From: CBFHMJ01 sp965656875
Lineage (GTDB): Bacteria > Pseudomonadota > Gammaproteobacteria > Enterobacterales > Alteromonadaceae
Assembly: GCA_965656875.1 (NCBI GenBank)
Contig: CBFHMJ010000043.1
Coordinates: 1 to 64,000 of the forward strand
Direction: 5' to 3'
Length of the DNA stretch: 64,000 bases
Below the pieces are notes generated by a model. The model saw only the letters and a program-made list of their open reading frames with translations, did no database searches and had not been told where the DNA came from. This document shows, piece after piece, positions 43,709 through 52,622 of the stretch (position 1 is its first letter; each line of letters begins with the position of its first letter). The translations under genes were made by a program, and so were the position numbers.

Positions 43709-44920
43709 TTACGAGGAGGATGAGAGTACTTTTCTGACGATATGCTCACCAATAGGAAATGCAGATGTTGCTGCTGGTGATGGTGCATTACAAACATGCA
43801 AACTATTGTCCGTTTGCATAAAATGAAAATCATGCATAAGTTGTCCGGTACGAGACACCGCCTGAGCTCGGATGCCAGAAGGGTAAGGTTTTAAATCACT
43901 GAGTGAAACCGCTTGCGTATATTTGGCGACTTTCGACAGATAGTGCTCTTTTGAAAAAGAACATCTCAATTCATCCAGCGTTGACCGAGTATGAGCCACC
44001 AATATGGACCAAAAGCCCGGCCATAAAAATGTATCCGACATGTCTTTCAAATTCACGGACAACTTATCGTATCCAAATCTCGCCAGTGAAAGTGCCGCAT
44101 TAGGCCCTACCGTGACAGATCCATCAATCATCTTTGTTAAATGAACACCCAAAAATGGCAAATCTGGATCAGGAACAGGATAGATAAGATGTTTGAAAGC
44201 CTGATTAAATTGTTTGGGTAATTGGTAGTAATCACCTCGAAACGGCACGATTCTAAAATCCGGCGTTATACCAGACATCGCGACAATCCTGTCAGCCGCT
44301 ACGCCGGCACAATTGATTAAGTAACCGGCCTGGAAGTTGCCTGAACGACTTCTGATAATCACTGAAGAGCTCCCTGTGACTATGCCTTCTACTTCAGCAT
44401 TGAACCAAACATCGCCTCCGGCAGCAGTGAACAAAGACATCATTGTCTGTACAACATTTTTATAATCAACAATACCTGATTCATAAATGAATAATGCTGC
44501 CTCTCCCGTCACCAGAGGTTCTTTCTCTTTTAACTGTTGACGGTCCAGACTATCGACAGTCAATCCATTTAACTGGCAACGTTCTTTCAGGTCAGCAAGT
44601 TGCTCAACTTCCTTTTGATTAGTGGCAACAATCAATTTTCCGCATTGATCATAGTTAATGCCATGTTCGTCACAGAAAGTCATCGTAGCTATTGAGCCTC
44701 GACGACAAAAATCAGCTTTTAAACTACCCGGCTTATAATAAACACCAGCATGTATGACACCAGAATTTCGCCCGGTTTGATGAAAGCTATGGCCACTCTC
44801 TTTTTCTAATAGCGCAATTTTGGCATCCGGAAGCGCTTGTTTTAGTTGTAAAGCGGTCGAGAATCCTACAATTCCACCGCCAATAATCACATAGTCATAT
44901 ATATGATAATTTTTAGCCAT
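43709..44920 (-). CDS. lhgO: L-2-hydroxyglutarate oxidase/dehydrogenase LhgO
   Basis: An FAD-dependent enzyme that oxidises L-2-hydroxyglutarate to 2-oxoglutarate, feeding electrons to the membrane quinone pool. The 403-residue protein has the dinucleotide-binding motif DYVIIGGGIVGFSTALQL, then the family-typical SGHSFHQTGRNSGVIHAGVY and C-terminal NAPSPAATSAFPIGEHI. The ribosome site is GAGG. It is divergent from mltD, with two perfect inverted repeats between them. CsiD (glutarate hydroxylase), its usual pathway partner in E. coli and Pseudomonas, is not adjacent; here it may simply repair L-2-hydroxyglutarate made by side reactions. Confidence 0.94.
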   Translation of the reverse strand: MAKNYHIYDYVIIGGGIVGFSTALQLKQALPDAKIALLEKESGHSFHQTGRNSGVIHAGVYYKPGSLKADFCRRGSIATMTFCDEHGINYDQCGKLIVATNQKEVEQLADLKERCQLNGLTVDSLDRQQLKEKEPLVTGEAALFIYESGIVDYKNVVQTMMSLFTAAGGDVWFNAEVEGIVTGSSSVIIRSRSGNFQAGYLINCAGVAADRIVAMSGITPDFRIVPFRGDYYQLPKQFNQAFKHLIYPVPDPDLPFLGVHLTKMIDGSVTVGPNAALSLARFGYDKLSVNLKDMSDTFLWPGFWSILVAHTRSTLDELRCSFSKEHYLSKVAKYTQAVSLSDLKPYPSGIRAQAVSRTGQLMHDFHFMQTDNSLHVCNAPSPAATSAFPIGEHIVRKVLSSSS

Positions 44921-44958
44921 TTTTTTCCTCTAAAAAGCCCGATTTTCTGGCAAAAAAC

Positions 44959-44975
44959 ATCAGCATTTTGCTGAT
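44959..44975. promoter_or_regulatory. Inverted repeat in the lhgO/mltD divergent region, copy type A
   Basis: ATCAGCA-TTT-TGCTGAT is a perfect 7-3-7 palindrome 39 bp upstream of lhgO. It is a candidate operator or RNA hairpin; the binding factor is unknown. Confidence 0.4.
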
Positions 44976-45003
44976 AAATTGAATAAACTCATTGAGTCCC
45001 GAT

Positions 45004-45020
45004 GGAAACTAATCGTTTCC
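45004..45020. promoter_or_regulatory. Inverted repeat in the lhgO/mltD divergent region, copy type B
   Basis: GGAAAC-TAATC-GTTTCC is a perfect 6-5-6 palindrome, 84 bp from the lhgO start and 83 bp from the mltD start, so almost exactly midway. It has the look of a dimeric repressor site. Confidence 0.4.
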
Positions 45021-45102
45021 TTTGCCGCACTTGCAATCAACCGGGGGCCGTGTAACATGCTCGGCATTGAAATCCCAAATAGATTTCGGAAGTTTATAAC
45101 GA

Positions 45103-46731
45103 ATGAGACAAAAATTACTGTTATTTCCACTTTTCATGTTGGGCGGTTGTCAAACATTAACCACTCAAACACCATCAGAAAGCACGGAAACGCAAAGCAA
45201 CATTGTTGCGCAACAACCAAAGCCGGAAATCGACTGGTCTGAAGTCGCAAACCCCGAAGAAATTATCGATGCGCTAACGTATGCCGCACTGGAAGGCGAT
45301 ACTCAGCCGGATGAGCCTGATGTTAAAGAATTTGACGATTTGTGGAAGCGAATTCAGTATCAAATGTCTTTTGAAATCCCGCAAAACCGTCCGGTCGTGG
45401 CACAACGAAACTGGTATGCAAGAAACCAAAAATACCTTGATCGAGTCGCTAAGCGTGCAACTCCCTTCCTTCACTACATCGTAGAAGAAATAGAAAAACG
45501 AGAAATGCCGATGGAACTGGCATTGTTACCTATCGTTGAAAGCGCCTTTGATCCATTTGCTTATTCTCATGGTCGTGCGTCAGGTATGTGGCAGTTCATC
45601 CCGGGTACAGGTAAACGCTACGGTTTAAAACAAAACTGGTGGTATGACGGACGTCGCGATGTTGTTGAATCAACACGAGCAGCATTAGACTACTTATCAT
45701 ATCTGCATAAAATTCTTGAGGGAGACTGGCTAAACGCCATTGCAGCTTATAATTCTGGAGAAGGTCGAGTTCTTAAAGCAATCAAGAAGAACAAACGTAA
45801 GCATTTACCGACTGACTTCTTCTCATTGGATCTACCTCGAGAAACCTCAGCGTATGTTCCAAAACTGTTAGCATTGGCTGATATTCTTAAACGGCCTGAA
45901 GAATTCAATATTGTCTGGAAGCATATACCGAATACGCCTCAATTTGGCATCGTTGACCCTGGCTCTCAAATTGATCTTGCCTTAGCTGCTGCTATGGCTG
46001 ATATGTCGGTTGGTGAACTCTACAATCTAAATCCTGGCTACAACCGCTGGGCTACCGATCCGCAAGGACCGCACAAGCTGGTTCTACCGCTTAACAAAGT
46101 TGTCCGATTTGAAGAACAGTTAGCAAAAACTACCGAAAATCGTATGCTGGCCTGGGAGCGGTATAAAGTAAAAGAAGGCGACAGCCTGAATAAAGTCGCG
46201 CATCGTTACCACACAACGGCTGACAACATCAGAAAAGTAAATCGCATTAAAGGAAATATTATCCGAGTTGGTGAAGAACTCCTTATTCCGGTTGCAGCCA
46301 GAGATCTGAACGATTACGAACTATCACTGGATAAACGCGTTGCGAATATAAAACCGGGTAAGTCACTGGGCAGTTCTTCTCGTATTCAATACACCGTTAA
46401 ACGTGGCGATACCCTTTGGGATATCAGCCGTGATTACAAAGTAAACATTCGTAGCCTAGCTAAATGGAATGGCATTGCGCCAACAGATATCCTAAAGCCA
46501 GGTCAGAAAATGACGATCTGGAAAGTGGACAAACAGCAAGGCTCTTTGGATGACAAGCTGGCCATTAAGTCTGTGACGTATAAAGTTCGTCGAGGTGATT
46601 CACTCGCTCGTATCGCAGGCAAGTTTAATGTCCGCATTAAGGACATTGTTAAGTGGAATAAGATCAACGTAAAAGATTACCTACAACCTGGGCAAAAACT
46701 CACGTTATACGTTGATATTACGAAAGCTTAA
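45103..46731 (+). CDS. mltD: Membrane-bound lytic murein transglycosylase D
   Basis: A lipoprotein that cleaves peptidoglycan glycan strands between MurNAc and GlcNAc. The 542-residue protein has a lipoprotein signal with lipobox LGGC (Cys16). The goose-lysozyme-like SLT domain (about 130-270) carries the catalytic glutamate in IVESAFDPFAYSHG and the ASGMWQFIPGTG motif. Three LysM repeats (about 347-390, 425-470 and 491-536), starting YKVKEGDSL, YTVKRGDTL and YKVRRGDSL, bind glycan. E. coli MltD has two LysM modules, so this one has an extra repeat. A strong terminator follows. Confidence 0.95.
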   Translation: MRQKLLLFPLFMLGGCQTLTTQTPSESTETQSNIVAQQPKPEIDWSEVANPEEIIDALTYAALEGDTQPDEPDVKEFDDLWKRIQYQMSFEIPQNRPVVAQRNWYARNQKYLDRVAKRATPFLHYIVEEIEKREMPMELALLPIVESAFDPFAYSHGRASGMWQFIPGTGKRYGLKQNWWYDGRRDVVESTRAALDYLSYLHKILEGDWLNAIAAYNSGEGRVLKAIKKNKRKHLPTDFFSLDLPRETSAYVPKLLALADILKRPEEFNIVWKHIPNTPQFGIVDPGSQIDLALAAAMADMSVGELYNLNPGYNRWATDPQGPHKLVLPLNKVVRFEEQLAKTTENRMLAWERYKVKEGDSLNKVAHRYHTTADNIRKVNRIKGNIIRVGEELLIPVAARDLNDYELSLDKRVANIKPGKSLGSSSRIQYTVKRGDTLWDISRDYKVNIRSLAKWNGIAPTDILKPGQKMTIWKVDKQQGSLDDKLAIKSVTYKVRRGDSLARIAGKFNVRIKDIVKWNKINVKDYLQPGQKLTLYVDITKA

Positions 46732-46841
46732 GATGAACGCTGGATGTACCATTATCAGTCGTTAGGTAAAAATGATCGCTTAATAATCAAGTATTACTGA
46801 AGTCTTTTTATGTGAATCATTATTAAGTGTAAATAGAATAC

Positions 46842-46870
46842 AAAAAATGCGGCCTTGAGCCGCATTTTTT
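46842..46870 (+). terminator. Intrinsic terminator of mltD
   Basis: A 12-bp stem AAAAAATGCGGC/GCCGCATTTTTT with a 5-nt loop and built-in T-tract, 110 nt after the mltD stop. Its symmetry lets it work in both directions. Confidence 0.88.
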
Positions 46871-47240
46871 GTATTAGAAAACCTGTTATTTTAAATGCTA
46901 CCGATTATTTAAAGCTGTCGATAGAGAACAGAAGGGAAAGCGAATTACGATAGGTATAAATAATTAGATGATGTTCTTTCTATACAAAATAGCATTTTAT
47001 ATTGTGTGTATGAGACTGTATTAGCAGAGAAGATGATAAAGCCATAATGATGTAATCTTTTATCTGCATCCTGGCAATTCCTCTTTTTCCTCTATTCCAT
47101 CTTTGCTCAAAGAAGAAATCAATACACAAAACTGCCGAGATATCGAAACAACTGATTGCCCTCACATCTATTCACTACGCATAGTCTGAAATGTTATGAG
47201 AGCAATCAGCGATATATCCAATCGTTCAACTGATAACTAC
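46871..47240. other. Intergenic region, no supported gene
   Basis: About 370 bases. A 61-codon leftward frame at 46980-47165 has no ribosome site and an implausible composition, so I do not call it. The right end is the 3' flank of the NSS transporter gene. Confidence 0.4.
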
Positions 47241-48665
47241 TTATCCTGTTATTAAATTGATACCAAAGTATTTCAACAACACCGTGTTTAGGAAAATAAG
47301 CAGTAAGAACACTGGTATAAATGTACTTAATGAAAAATCTACGTATTTCTGAAGAAGAGATCCATTAAAGTTCGGATTTCCTGTACTCAACTCTTCATGG
47401 AAATTCGCTTTTTTCCAACGGTAAACAACGAACAGACAAACCAGTAAACCATTCAACGGTAAGACAGTTTCATAAAATACTTCAACAATAAAATCAAACA
47501 GAGACTTAGTTGAACCGCCATATGAAATGAACTGTGTTAAACCATCGACCATACCAAACGACATAGCGGATAGAATACTCAGTACAGCCATCAATCCAAA
47601 CATCGTCATTAATGCTTTTTTACGGCTCATTTTTAATTCGTCGATAAAGCTTGCTACTGGAACTTCGATGATAGACACCAGAGATGTAATTGCAGCAAAG
47701 AACACCAACATAAAGAAAATCACGGCAACAATACTCGCACCGGTATAACCAATCGAATCTTGCAGCGCATACAAGATTTGTGGCAGATAACTGAAAATAA
47801 GTGTAACGGATGAATCGCTTAATGTTGATGAGTCTGTATTAGGATTGAACGAGAAAATAGCAGGCAGAATCATTAATCCCGCAGTAAAGGCAACCAGGGT
47901 ATCCACAAACGCAACAAATTTTGCTGAGCCAGTAATATCATCCTGCTTATTAAGATATGAGCCATAAGTAATCATAACGCCCATCCCCAACGACAGTGAG
48001 AAAAATGCTTGTGACAAAGCGCCATTAACAACGGAGGCGTCTATCTTTGAAAAATCAGGAACAAGATAGTACTTCACACCAGCCATCGCATTATCAAGCG
48101 TTAATACATAGACAACCAGAATGAGCAGCATGACAAATAATGAAGGCATTAGTAGTCTGGCTGCACGCTCAATACCATCTTTTACACCGCCAATCAGAAT
48201 GAAATTGACTATCGCAAAGGCGACAATCATATAGACAAAAATGCTTTTACTATTAATAAAGTTGTTGAAGTTATCTGGATCAGCCAGCGTATCCAACCCC
48301 CCCATAAAAGCTTGCGTTAAATAACCGAAGAGCCATACGGTCAACACCATGTAAAAAACGGAAATCATAAATGGTGTAATAATTGAAATCGCTCCAGCCA
48401 GTTTCCAAACAATGCTTCCCTCAGATAAAGCACTGTATGTTCCCAGCGGATCTTTTTGCGAGCGGCGCCCTAACGACATTTCAGCGATCATAACTGGTAA
48501 ACAGATTAAAACGACGAAAAATGCGTATATCAGAAGAAATGCTCCGCCACCATTTTTAGTCGCCGCCACGGGGAATCCAACTAAATTACCAATACCAACA
48601 GCCGATCCCGCGGCTGCTAATACGAACCCCAGCTTTGAACTAAAATGCTCACGTTGCGTACTCAT
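47241..48665 (-). CDS. Sodium-dependent NSS-family transporter
   Basis: A 474-residue inner-membrane Na+ symporter of the neurotransmitter:sodium symporter (SNF) family, which imports amino acids or similar solutes. The N-terminal family signature SKLGFVLAAAGSAVGIGNLVGFP includes the unwound TM1 that binds Na+ and substrate. About 11-12 hydrophobic segments are visible. Bacterial members transport amino acids such as tyrosine, tryptophan or leucine; the substrate cannot be told here. A sigma-70 promoter lies at 48737-48764. Confidence 0.92.
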   Translation of the reverse strand: MSTQREHFSSKLGFVLAAAGSAVGIGNLVGFPVAATKNGGGAFLLIYAFFVVLICLPVMIAEMSLGRRSQKDPLGTYSALSEGSIVWKLAGAISIITPFMISVFYMVLTVWLFGYLTQAFMGGLDTLADPDNFNNFINSKSIFVYMIVAFAIVNFILIGGVKDGIERAARLLMPSLFVMLLILVVYVLTLDNAMAGVKYYLVPDFSKIDASVVNGALSQAFFSLSLGMGVMITYGSYLNKQDDITGSAKFVAFVDTLVAFTAGLMILPAIFSFNPNTDSSTLSDSSVTLIFSYLPQILYALQDSIGYTGASIVAVIFFMLVFFAAITSLVSIIEVPVASFIDELKMSRKKALMTMFGLMAVLSILSAMSFGMVDGLTQFISYGGSTKSLFDFIVEVFYETVLPLNGLLVCLFVVYRWKKANFHEELSTGNPNFNGSLLQKYVDFSLSTFIPVFLLLIFLNTVLLKYFGINLITG

Positions 48666-48736
48666 TGAACTAACTACCTTTTTATCATTGTTTTCAGTGA
48701 AGGGGCGCCAATCGTAGCAAGCTTTTAAAAAAATGT

Positions 48737-48764
48737 CTTATAGAAAAGGTCAGGTTGTAGTCAA
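48737..48764 (-). promoter_or_regulatory. Sigma-70 promoter of the NSS transporter gene
   Basis: Minus strand TTGACT, 16 nt, TATAAG, 70-100 nt upstream of the ATG at 48665. It is the best promoter match in this region. Confidence 0.6.
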
Positions 48765-49399
48765 TCTCCGTGTAACAACAATTGACAAAAAGTAATCGGA
48801 CCAGCTTCAACGGTAAACAACTGAAAGCACAATAATATTAAGGCGGAAGATCTGTAAATTAATCTGATACAGGTATTCAGAAAGCGCTTTCATATTTCCA
48901 GATAAGAATCGTTTTTTTGGCTTTGAAAACAGATTTTCACAAAACCCTGTAATATTTAAGGCTAATTGCCTACGTTCATGTGAGTTTTATTCAAAAATTG
49001 AGGTATGAACTACGTATAAGAACATTGGTTATATAAAAAAAGTAAATAAAATAAAACTTTTCTTGATTAGTTGTTCAGAAGTTTTGTTAAAAATAATTCA
49101 TGTCAACTAATACCGATGAATACTTCCCCTGTTCACTTGTACCTTTGCTCTTTTATAAAAAAAACAAAGAAATCAATAACAAAATAATATACTTTTAAAA
49201 TCTACCTTTTGAAGTACCCATATAAATACTTAAGCCATGCTACAAAGTGCCTGAAAATCAACCAATTTGCCCAACATTTATTACTGTTGGTTAATCATAT
49301 TTAATTAAAAATCTTCATCTAAAAACCTTCACCTCTTGTAATTCACCAATTAGTTCTGATAAATTACCCATAACAACGACAAATTGACTAATTGAGTTT
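48765..49399. other. AT-rich intergenic region
   Basis: About 635 bases between the NSS promoter and the operator-like repeat at 49400. It is strongly AT-rich, with no reading frame of interest. I see no repeat or RNA structure that stands out. Confidence 0.4.
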
Positions 49400-49415
49400 T
49401 TTGCAAATTAGCAAA
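49400..49415. promoter_or_regulatory. Inverted repeat upstream of the CI-type repressor gene
   Basis: TTTGC-AAATTA-GCAAA is a perfect 5-6-5 inverted repeat, 37 bp before the start codon and downstream of a TTGACT box at 49384-49389. The position suits an autoregulatory operator. This is a guess from location. Confidence 0.4.
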
Positions 49416-49452
49416 GAGCTTCCGTTTAATTCCAACATTAAATTGTAGCTAA

Positions 49453-50049
49453 ATGATTATTACAGAGAACACGCGATCAACCGAAGCAGTGATTGATATA
49501 TACAATCGATTGCTTGAATTCATTCCCGAAGCAAAGGGTATGAAAATTAGTGACCGAGGCTCTATGGCTGTACTGGCGGATACGATAGGTATTGCCCGAT
49601 CAGCCGTAACTGGTGCATTAAAAAGAGGCTCAGTTCCCGAATCATTCATTACCTACTGCACCAAAAAGGGCATTAGCCTTGACTATGTTTTTGGCAATGT
49701 TCAGGTAGGTGGCAATCACAAGTTGAGTGCATCAGCACGAGATTATTGGTTATTCAATGGTCAGGATTCCACGCTGGAAAACGCGATTTTGATCAGTCAA
49801 AAGCTCGAAGAAACATTTAAGGGCGAATTTGGCACCGAATACTCATTCATCCAGAATCACGCTCAGGTTGTCAAAGCGCTGGAAGATGCCAATATTATGC
49901 CTACATACAAGCATATGCTATATGCTCACCGTTTCTATCTGTCATTACTTGAACGAAATATGTCACCTAACGACATTCAACCCATTATGGTTGCTCATTG
50001 TCTGAGTTTCGATATTCAGGAAGAGGCAGACGAAGAAGCCGTTGCGTGA
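49453..50049 (+). CDS. Orphan transcriptional regulator with phage CI-type HTH domain
   Basis: A 198-residue protein. Residues 35-80 resemble the Bacteriophage CI repressor helix-turn-helix family: SMAVLADTIGIARSAVTGAL (two helices), then KRGSVPESFITYC and GISLDYVFGN, which is the family's typical end. Residues 90-190 are helical and do not look like an S24 LexA-type cleavage domain, so this is not a RecA-cleavable repressor. There are no phage genes around it. An inverted repeat just upstream may be its own operator. The target genes are unknown; the PepSY two-component cluster directly downstream is one candidate. Confidence 0.72.
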   Translation: MIITENTRSTEAVIDIYNRLLEFIPEAKGMKISDRGSMAVLADTIGIARSAVTGALKRGSVPESFITYCTKKGISLDYVFGNVQVGGNHKLSASARDYWLFNGQDSTLENAILISQKLEETFKGEFGTEYSFIQNHAQVVKALEDANIMPTYKHMLYAHRFYLSLLERNMSPNDIQPIMVAHCLSFDIQEEADEEAVA

Positions 50050-50323
50050 CGGACTACAATTTAATTTTTACTTCTGGAAATCAGTACAGCCTGTTCATTA
50101 CTTTGAGCCTCATTTTTCAGGACTGATTTTCAGAAGTTTCTTTTTTAATTCAGTTTCAGTTAAGACTCCCTCCTCTAGTATCCTTACTCATCATTAATTT
50201 CCTGTTTTATAAGATTGGCTTAGCCTCTAACACACCTTACACTATGAAAAAAAGTTAAATCCATGACTGAAACCACAACCAGGGTGAATTTACATCTTTC
50301 GGTTAATAGAAAAGGTCGATGTA

Positions 50324-50575
50324 ATGAACATTAAACACAAATTATTCGCAGCTACTTTCACTCTGCTTGTCGGACTACAAGTCCTGTCACCTGACGAAGC
50401 TCAGGCGGCAATATCAAAGTCCCAGGCCGTTGCTATTGCGCAAAAAAAACATCCGGGTAAAGTCGTTAAAGTCAAAAAAAGTGGCAAGTTTTATAAAGTC
50501 CGTATAGTGAAAAAGAATGGTCATGTAGTAACACTGTCAATTGATCAAGAAACGGGAAAACTGAAGAAAGGATAA
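50324..50575 (+). CDS. Small exported PepSY-domain protein
   Basis: An 83-residue protein with a signal peptide ending DEAQA and one PepSY domain filling the mature part (SKSQAVAIAQKKHPGKVVKVK, then HVVTLSIDQETGKL). PepSY domains are thought to bind or inhibit peptidases or to sense cell-envelope signals. The mature protein is strongly basic. It lies 6 nt before the response-regulator gene, so all are probably in one operon with the histidine kinase, a common arrangement in Proteobacteria where the PepSY protein may feed into signalling. Confidence 0.88.
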   Translation: MNIKHKLFAATFTLLVGLQVLSPDEAQAAISKSQAVAIAQKKHPGKVVKVKKSGKFYKVRIVKKNGHVVTLSIDQETGKLKKG

Positions 50576-50581
50576 CCAACC

Positions 50582-51268
50582 ATGCGATTACTATTAATTG
50601 AAGACGATTCCGCACTGGCCGAAAATGTTCGGCAACAACTTGTTGCGCATCGTTTTAGTGTCGATTTGGCAAGCAATGGTGAAGACGGCTTGTTTAATTT
50701 AATGGAAAACGATTACGACCTTGCCATTATTGATATCGGCCTGCCTGTGATGAGTGGCATTGATGTCATTAAAGAAGCTCGACAGAAACAGATCAATACA
50801 CCCGTGTTAATTCTGACAGCCCGCAATCGATGGCAAGAGAAAGTAGAGGGACTTGACGCCGGAGCAGATGATTACCTGACCAAGCCTTTCCACCCTGAAG
50901 AACTATTAGCCCGGGCTAACGCCTTAATACGCCGGGCATCCGGACAAACCGAACCTGAAATCAAAGCAGGTCCCGTCACACTCAACACCCGGACACATCA
51001 AGTTAAAGTCAATGGTCACGAATTAGAATTAACCGCATATGAATACAAGGTAATTGAGTACCTGATGCTAAATCCTGAAAAAGTCATTTCAAAAACCGAA
51101 TTGACCGAACACATTTATGACCAGGATTTTGATCTTGATAGCAATGTTATCGAAGTATTTATCCTGCGCTTGCGAAAAAAATTATGTCAGCATGCCAGCG
51201 ATTTAAACCCAATCAACACCCTGCGAGGCCGTGGCTATCAATTTAATATCCCCGTAAGCAGTCATTAA
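50582..51268 (+). CDS. OmpR/PhoP-family response regulator
   Basis: A 228-residue two-component response regulator. The receiver domain has the acidic pair in LIEDDSALAE, the phospho-acceptor aspartate in IIDIGLPVMSG, and the conserved Thr and Lys in LTARNR and TKPFHPEELLAR. The C-terminal winged-helix DNA-binding domain (LELTAYEYKVIEYLMLNP, NVIEVFILRLRKKL, TLRGRGYQF) is of OmpR type, closest to the PhoP/QseB branch. It lies between the PepSY gene and its cognate kinase. Confidence 0.93.
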   Translation: MRLLLIEDDSALAENVRQQLVAHRFSVDLASNGEDGLFNLMENDYDLAIIDIGLPVMSGIDVIKEARQKQINTPVLILTARNRWQEKVEGLDAGADDYLTKPFHPEELLARANALIRRASGQTEPEIKAGPVTLNTRTHQVKVNGHELELTAYEYKVIEYLMLNPEKVISKTELTEHIYDQDFDLDSNVIEVFILRLRKKLCQHASDLNPINTLRGRGYQFNIPVSSH

Positions 51269-51279
51269 ATTGAATCACT

Positions 51280-52593
51280 ATGCACCGTTTATCTCTTCTC
51301 TCTCGCCAGGCAATTGCAATGATCGGTATTACACTGATCATTTTGCCCTTACTCTTTCTATCCATTCAGTCTGCATTTAAACATGCACAAATAGCCGCGA
51401 CAGAAAATCAACTTCAGGCCAACCTGTACACCGTGATTGGTGAAATGGAGTACGAAGACGGACTTGTTACTTTAAGTCCTACCTTTCTCCCACCAGAATT
51501 CAGCCAATTATCGTCAGGCATTATGGCTGTTATCTCAGATGGAAGTGTACTGCTTTGGCGTTCGGATTCATCACTCAACGAATCGTTTACTCCCTATTCA
51601 ATTTCACTGATGAGTGGTGAAAAACGTTTCTATCAACAAAACAATCTATGGATTCTGGAATACGGATTAATTTTCGATACTGAAGCAGGTGGTAAAAAAC
51701 TCTATATTCAACTGGCCATGTCAGATCGCGTGATAACCGACAAACTCAGAGAATTCCGTCAAACACTTATAATCTGGTTTCTGTTTATCGCATTGACTCT
51801 CATCAGTATTCTAAGTTGGAATCTCTGGTTTACCCTCCGACCGATTCGGCAGCTGGATGTACAGGTTAAACAAGTAGAAGCCGGGGAAGCAGATCGAATA
51901 GACGGAACATTTCCTGCCGAACTTCAGACATTGAAAGAAGACTTGAATCTCCTACTCGATCAGCAAGAAAGGCAGCGTACTAAATACCGGGGTTATTTAA
52001 GCGATCTGGCCCATGCACTGAAAACACCTGTCGCAGTGCTTAAAACAAGCCCTCTTGCTACCGACAAGGAAATGAACAATCAACTGGATCGAATAACCAA
52101 TATCATTGAACACCAGCTCAAACGGGCAGCAACCGCAGGGGCTGATCACTGGAAAAAACAATTACTCGTTTATCCGGTTTTAACGCAAATAACGGTAGCG
52201 ATGGAAAAAATTCACCATGTCAAAGCCCCATCACTATCCATTAATTGTGACGAATCATCATTTTTCCTGGGTGATCAAGAAGATTTCATGGAATTAGCTG
52301 GAAACCTTATTGATAATGCCTGTAAAGCCTGTCGTTCAAACGTTAGCATATCTATCTCAAACCATAGTGATGTACGATACCTGACCATGATCATTGATGA
52401 TGACGGGCCGGGAATCGCTGAAAACAAGCGAGATGCGTTATTAACCCGAGGTATGAGGCTCGATACATATACTGAAGGGCATGGTGTTGGGCTGGCGATT
52501 GTTAATGATATTGTCCATAGTTACAATGCCAGTTTGGAAATAGGACGTTCTCCATTGGGAGGGGCTCGTTTCAGTTTGTCGTTTATTAAATAG
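51280..52593 (+). CDS. PhoQ-like sensor histidine kinase
   Basis: A 437-residue membrane sensor kinase. Two membrane helices (about 14-30 and 163-185) enclose a periplasmic domain of about 130 residues, followed by a HAMP-like segment (LRPIRQLDVQVKQVEAGE). The dimerisation and phosphorylation box is SDLAHALKTPVAVL with the catalytic His. The ATPase domain has GNLIDNACKA (N box), DDDGPGI (G1) and GHGVGLAIV (G2). It resembles PhoQ and may sense cations, peptides or envelope state, but the periplasmic acidic patch of true PhoQ is not obvious. It pairs with the regulator 11 nt upstream. Confidence 0.92.
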   Translation: MHRLSLLSRQAIAMIGITLIILPLLFLSIQSAFKHAQIAATENQLQANLYTVIGEMEYEDGLVTLSPTFLPPEFSQLSSGIMAVISDGSVLLWRSDSSLNESFTPYSISLMSGEKRFYQQNNLWILEYGLIFDTEAGGKKLYIQLAMSDRVITDKLREFRQTLIIWFLFIALTLISILSWNLWFTLRPIRQLDVQVKQVEAGEADRIDGTFPAELQTLKEDLNLLLDQQERQRTKYRGYLSDLAHALKTPVAVLKTSPLATDKEMNNQLDRITNIIEHQLKRAATAGADHWKKQLLVYPVLTQITVAMEKIHHVKAPSLSINCDESSFFLGDQEDFMELAGNLIDNACKACRSNVSISISNHSDVRYLTMIIDDDGPGIAENKRDALLTRGMRLDTYTEGHGVGLAIVNDIVHSYNASLEIGRSPLGGARFSLSFIK

Positions 52594-52622
52594 AATCACC
52601 CTGTAAAAAGAAGATAAATAAC

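Noticed and set aside
46980..47165. 61-codon leftward frame between mltD and the NSS transporter
   Set aside because: No ribosome site, odd composition, no recognisable domain.
49453..50049. Prophage remnant around the CI-type repressor
   Set aside because: No integrase, structural, Cro-like or attachment-site sequences in the neighbourhood; adjacent genes are ordinary chromosomal ones.
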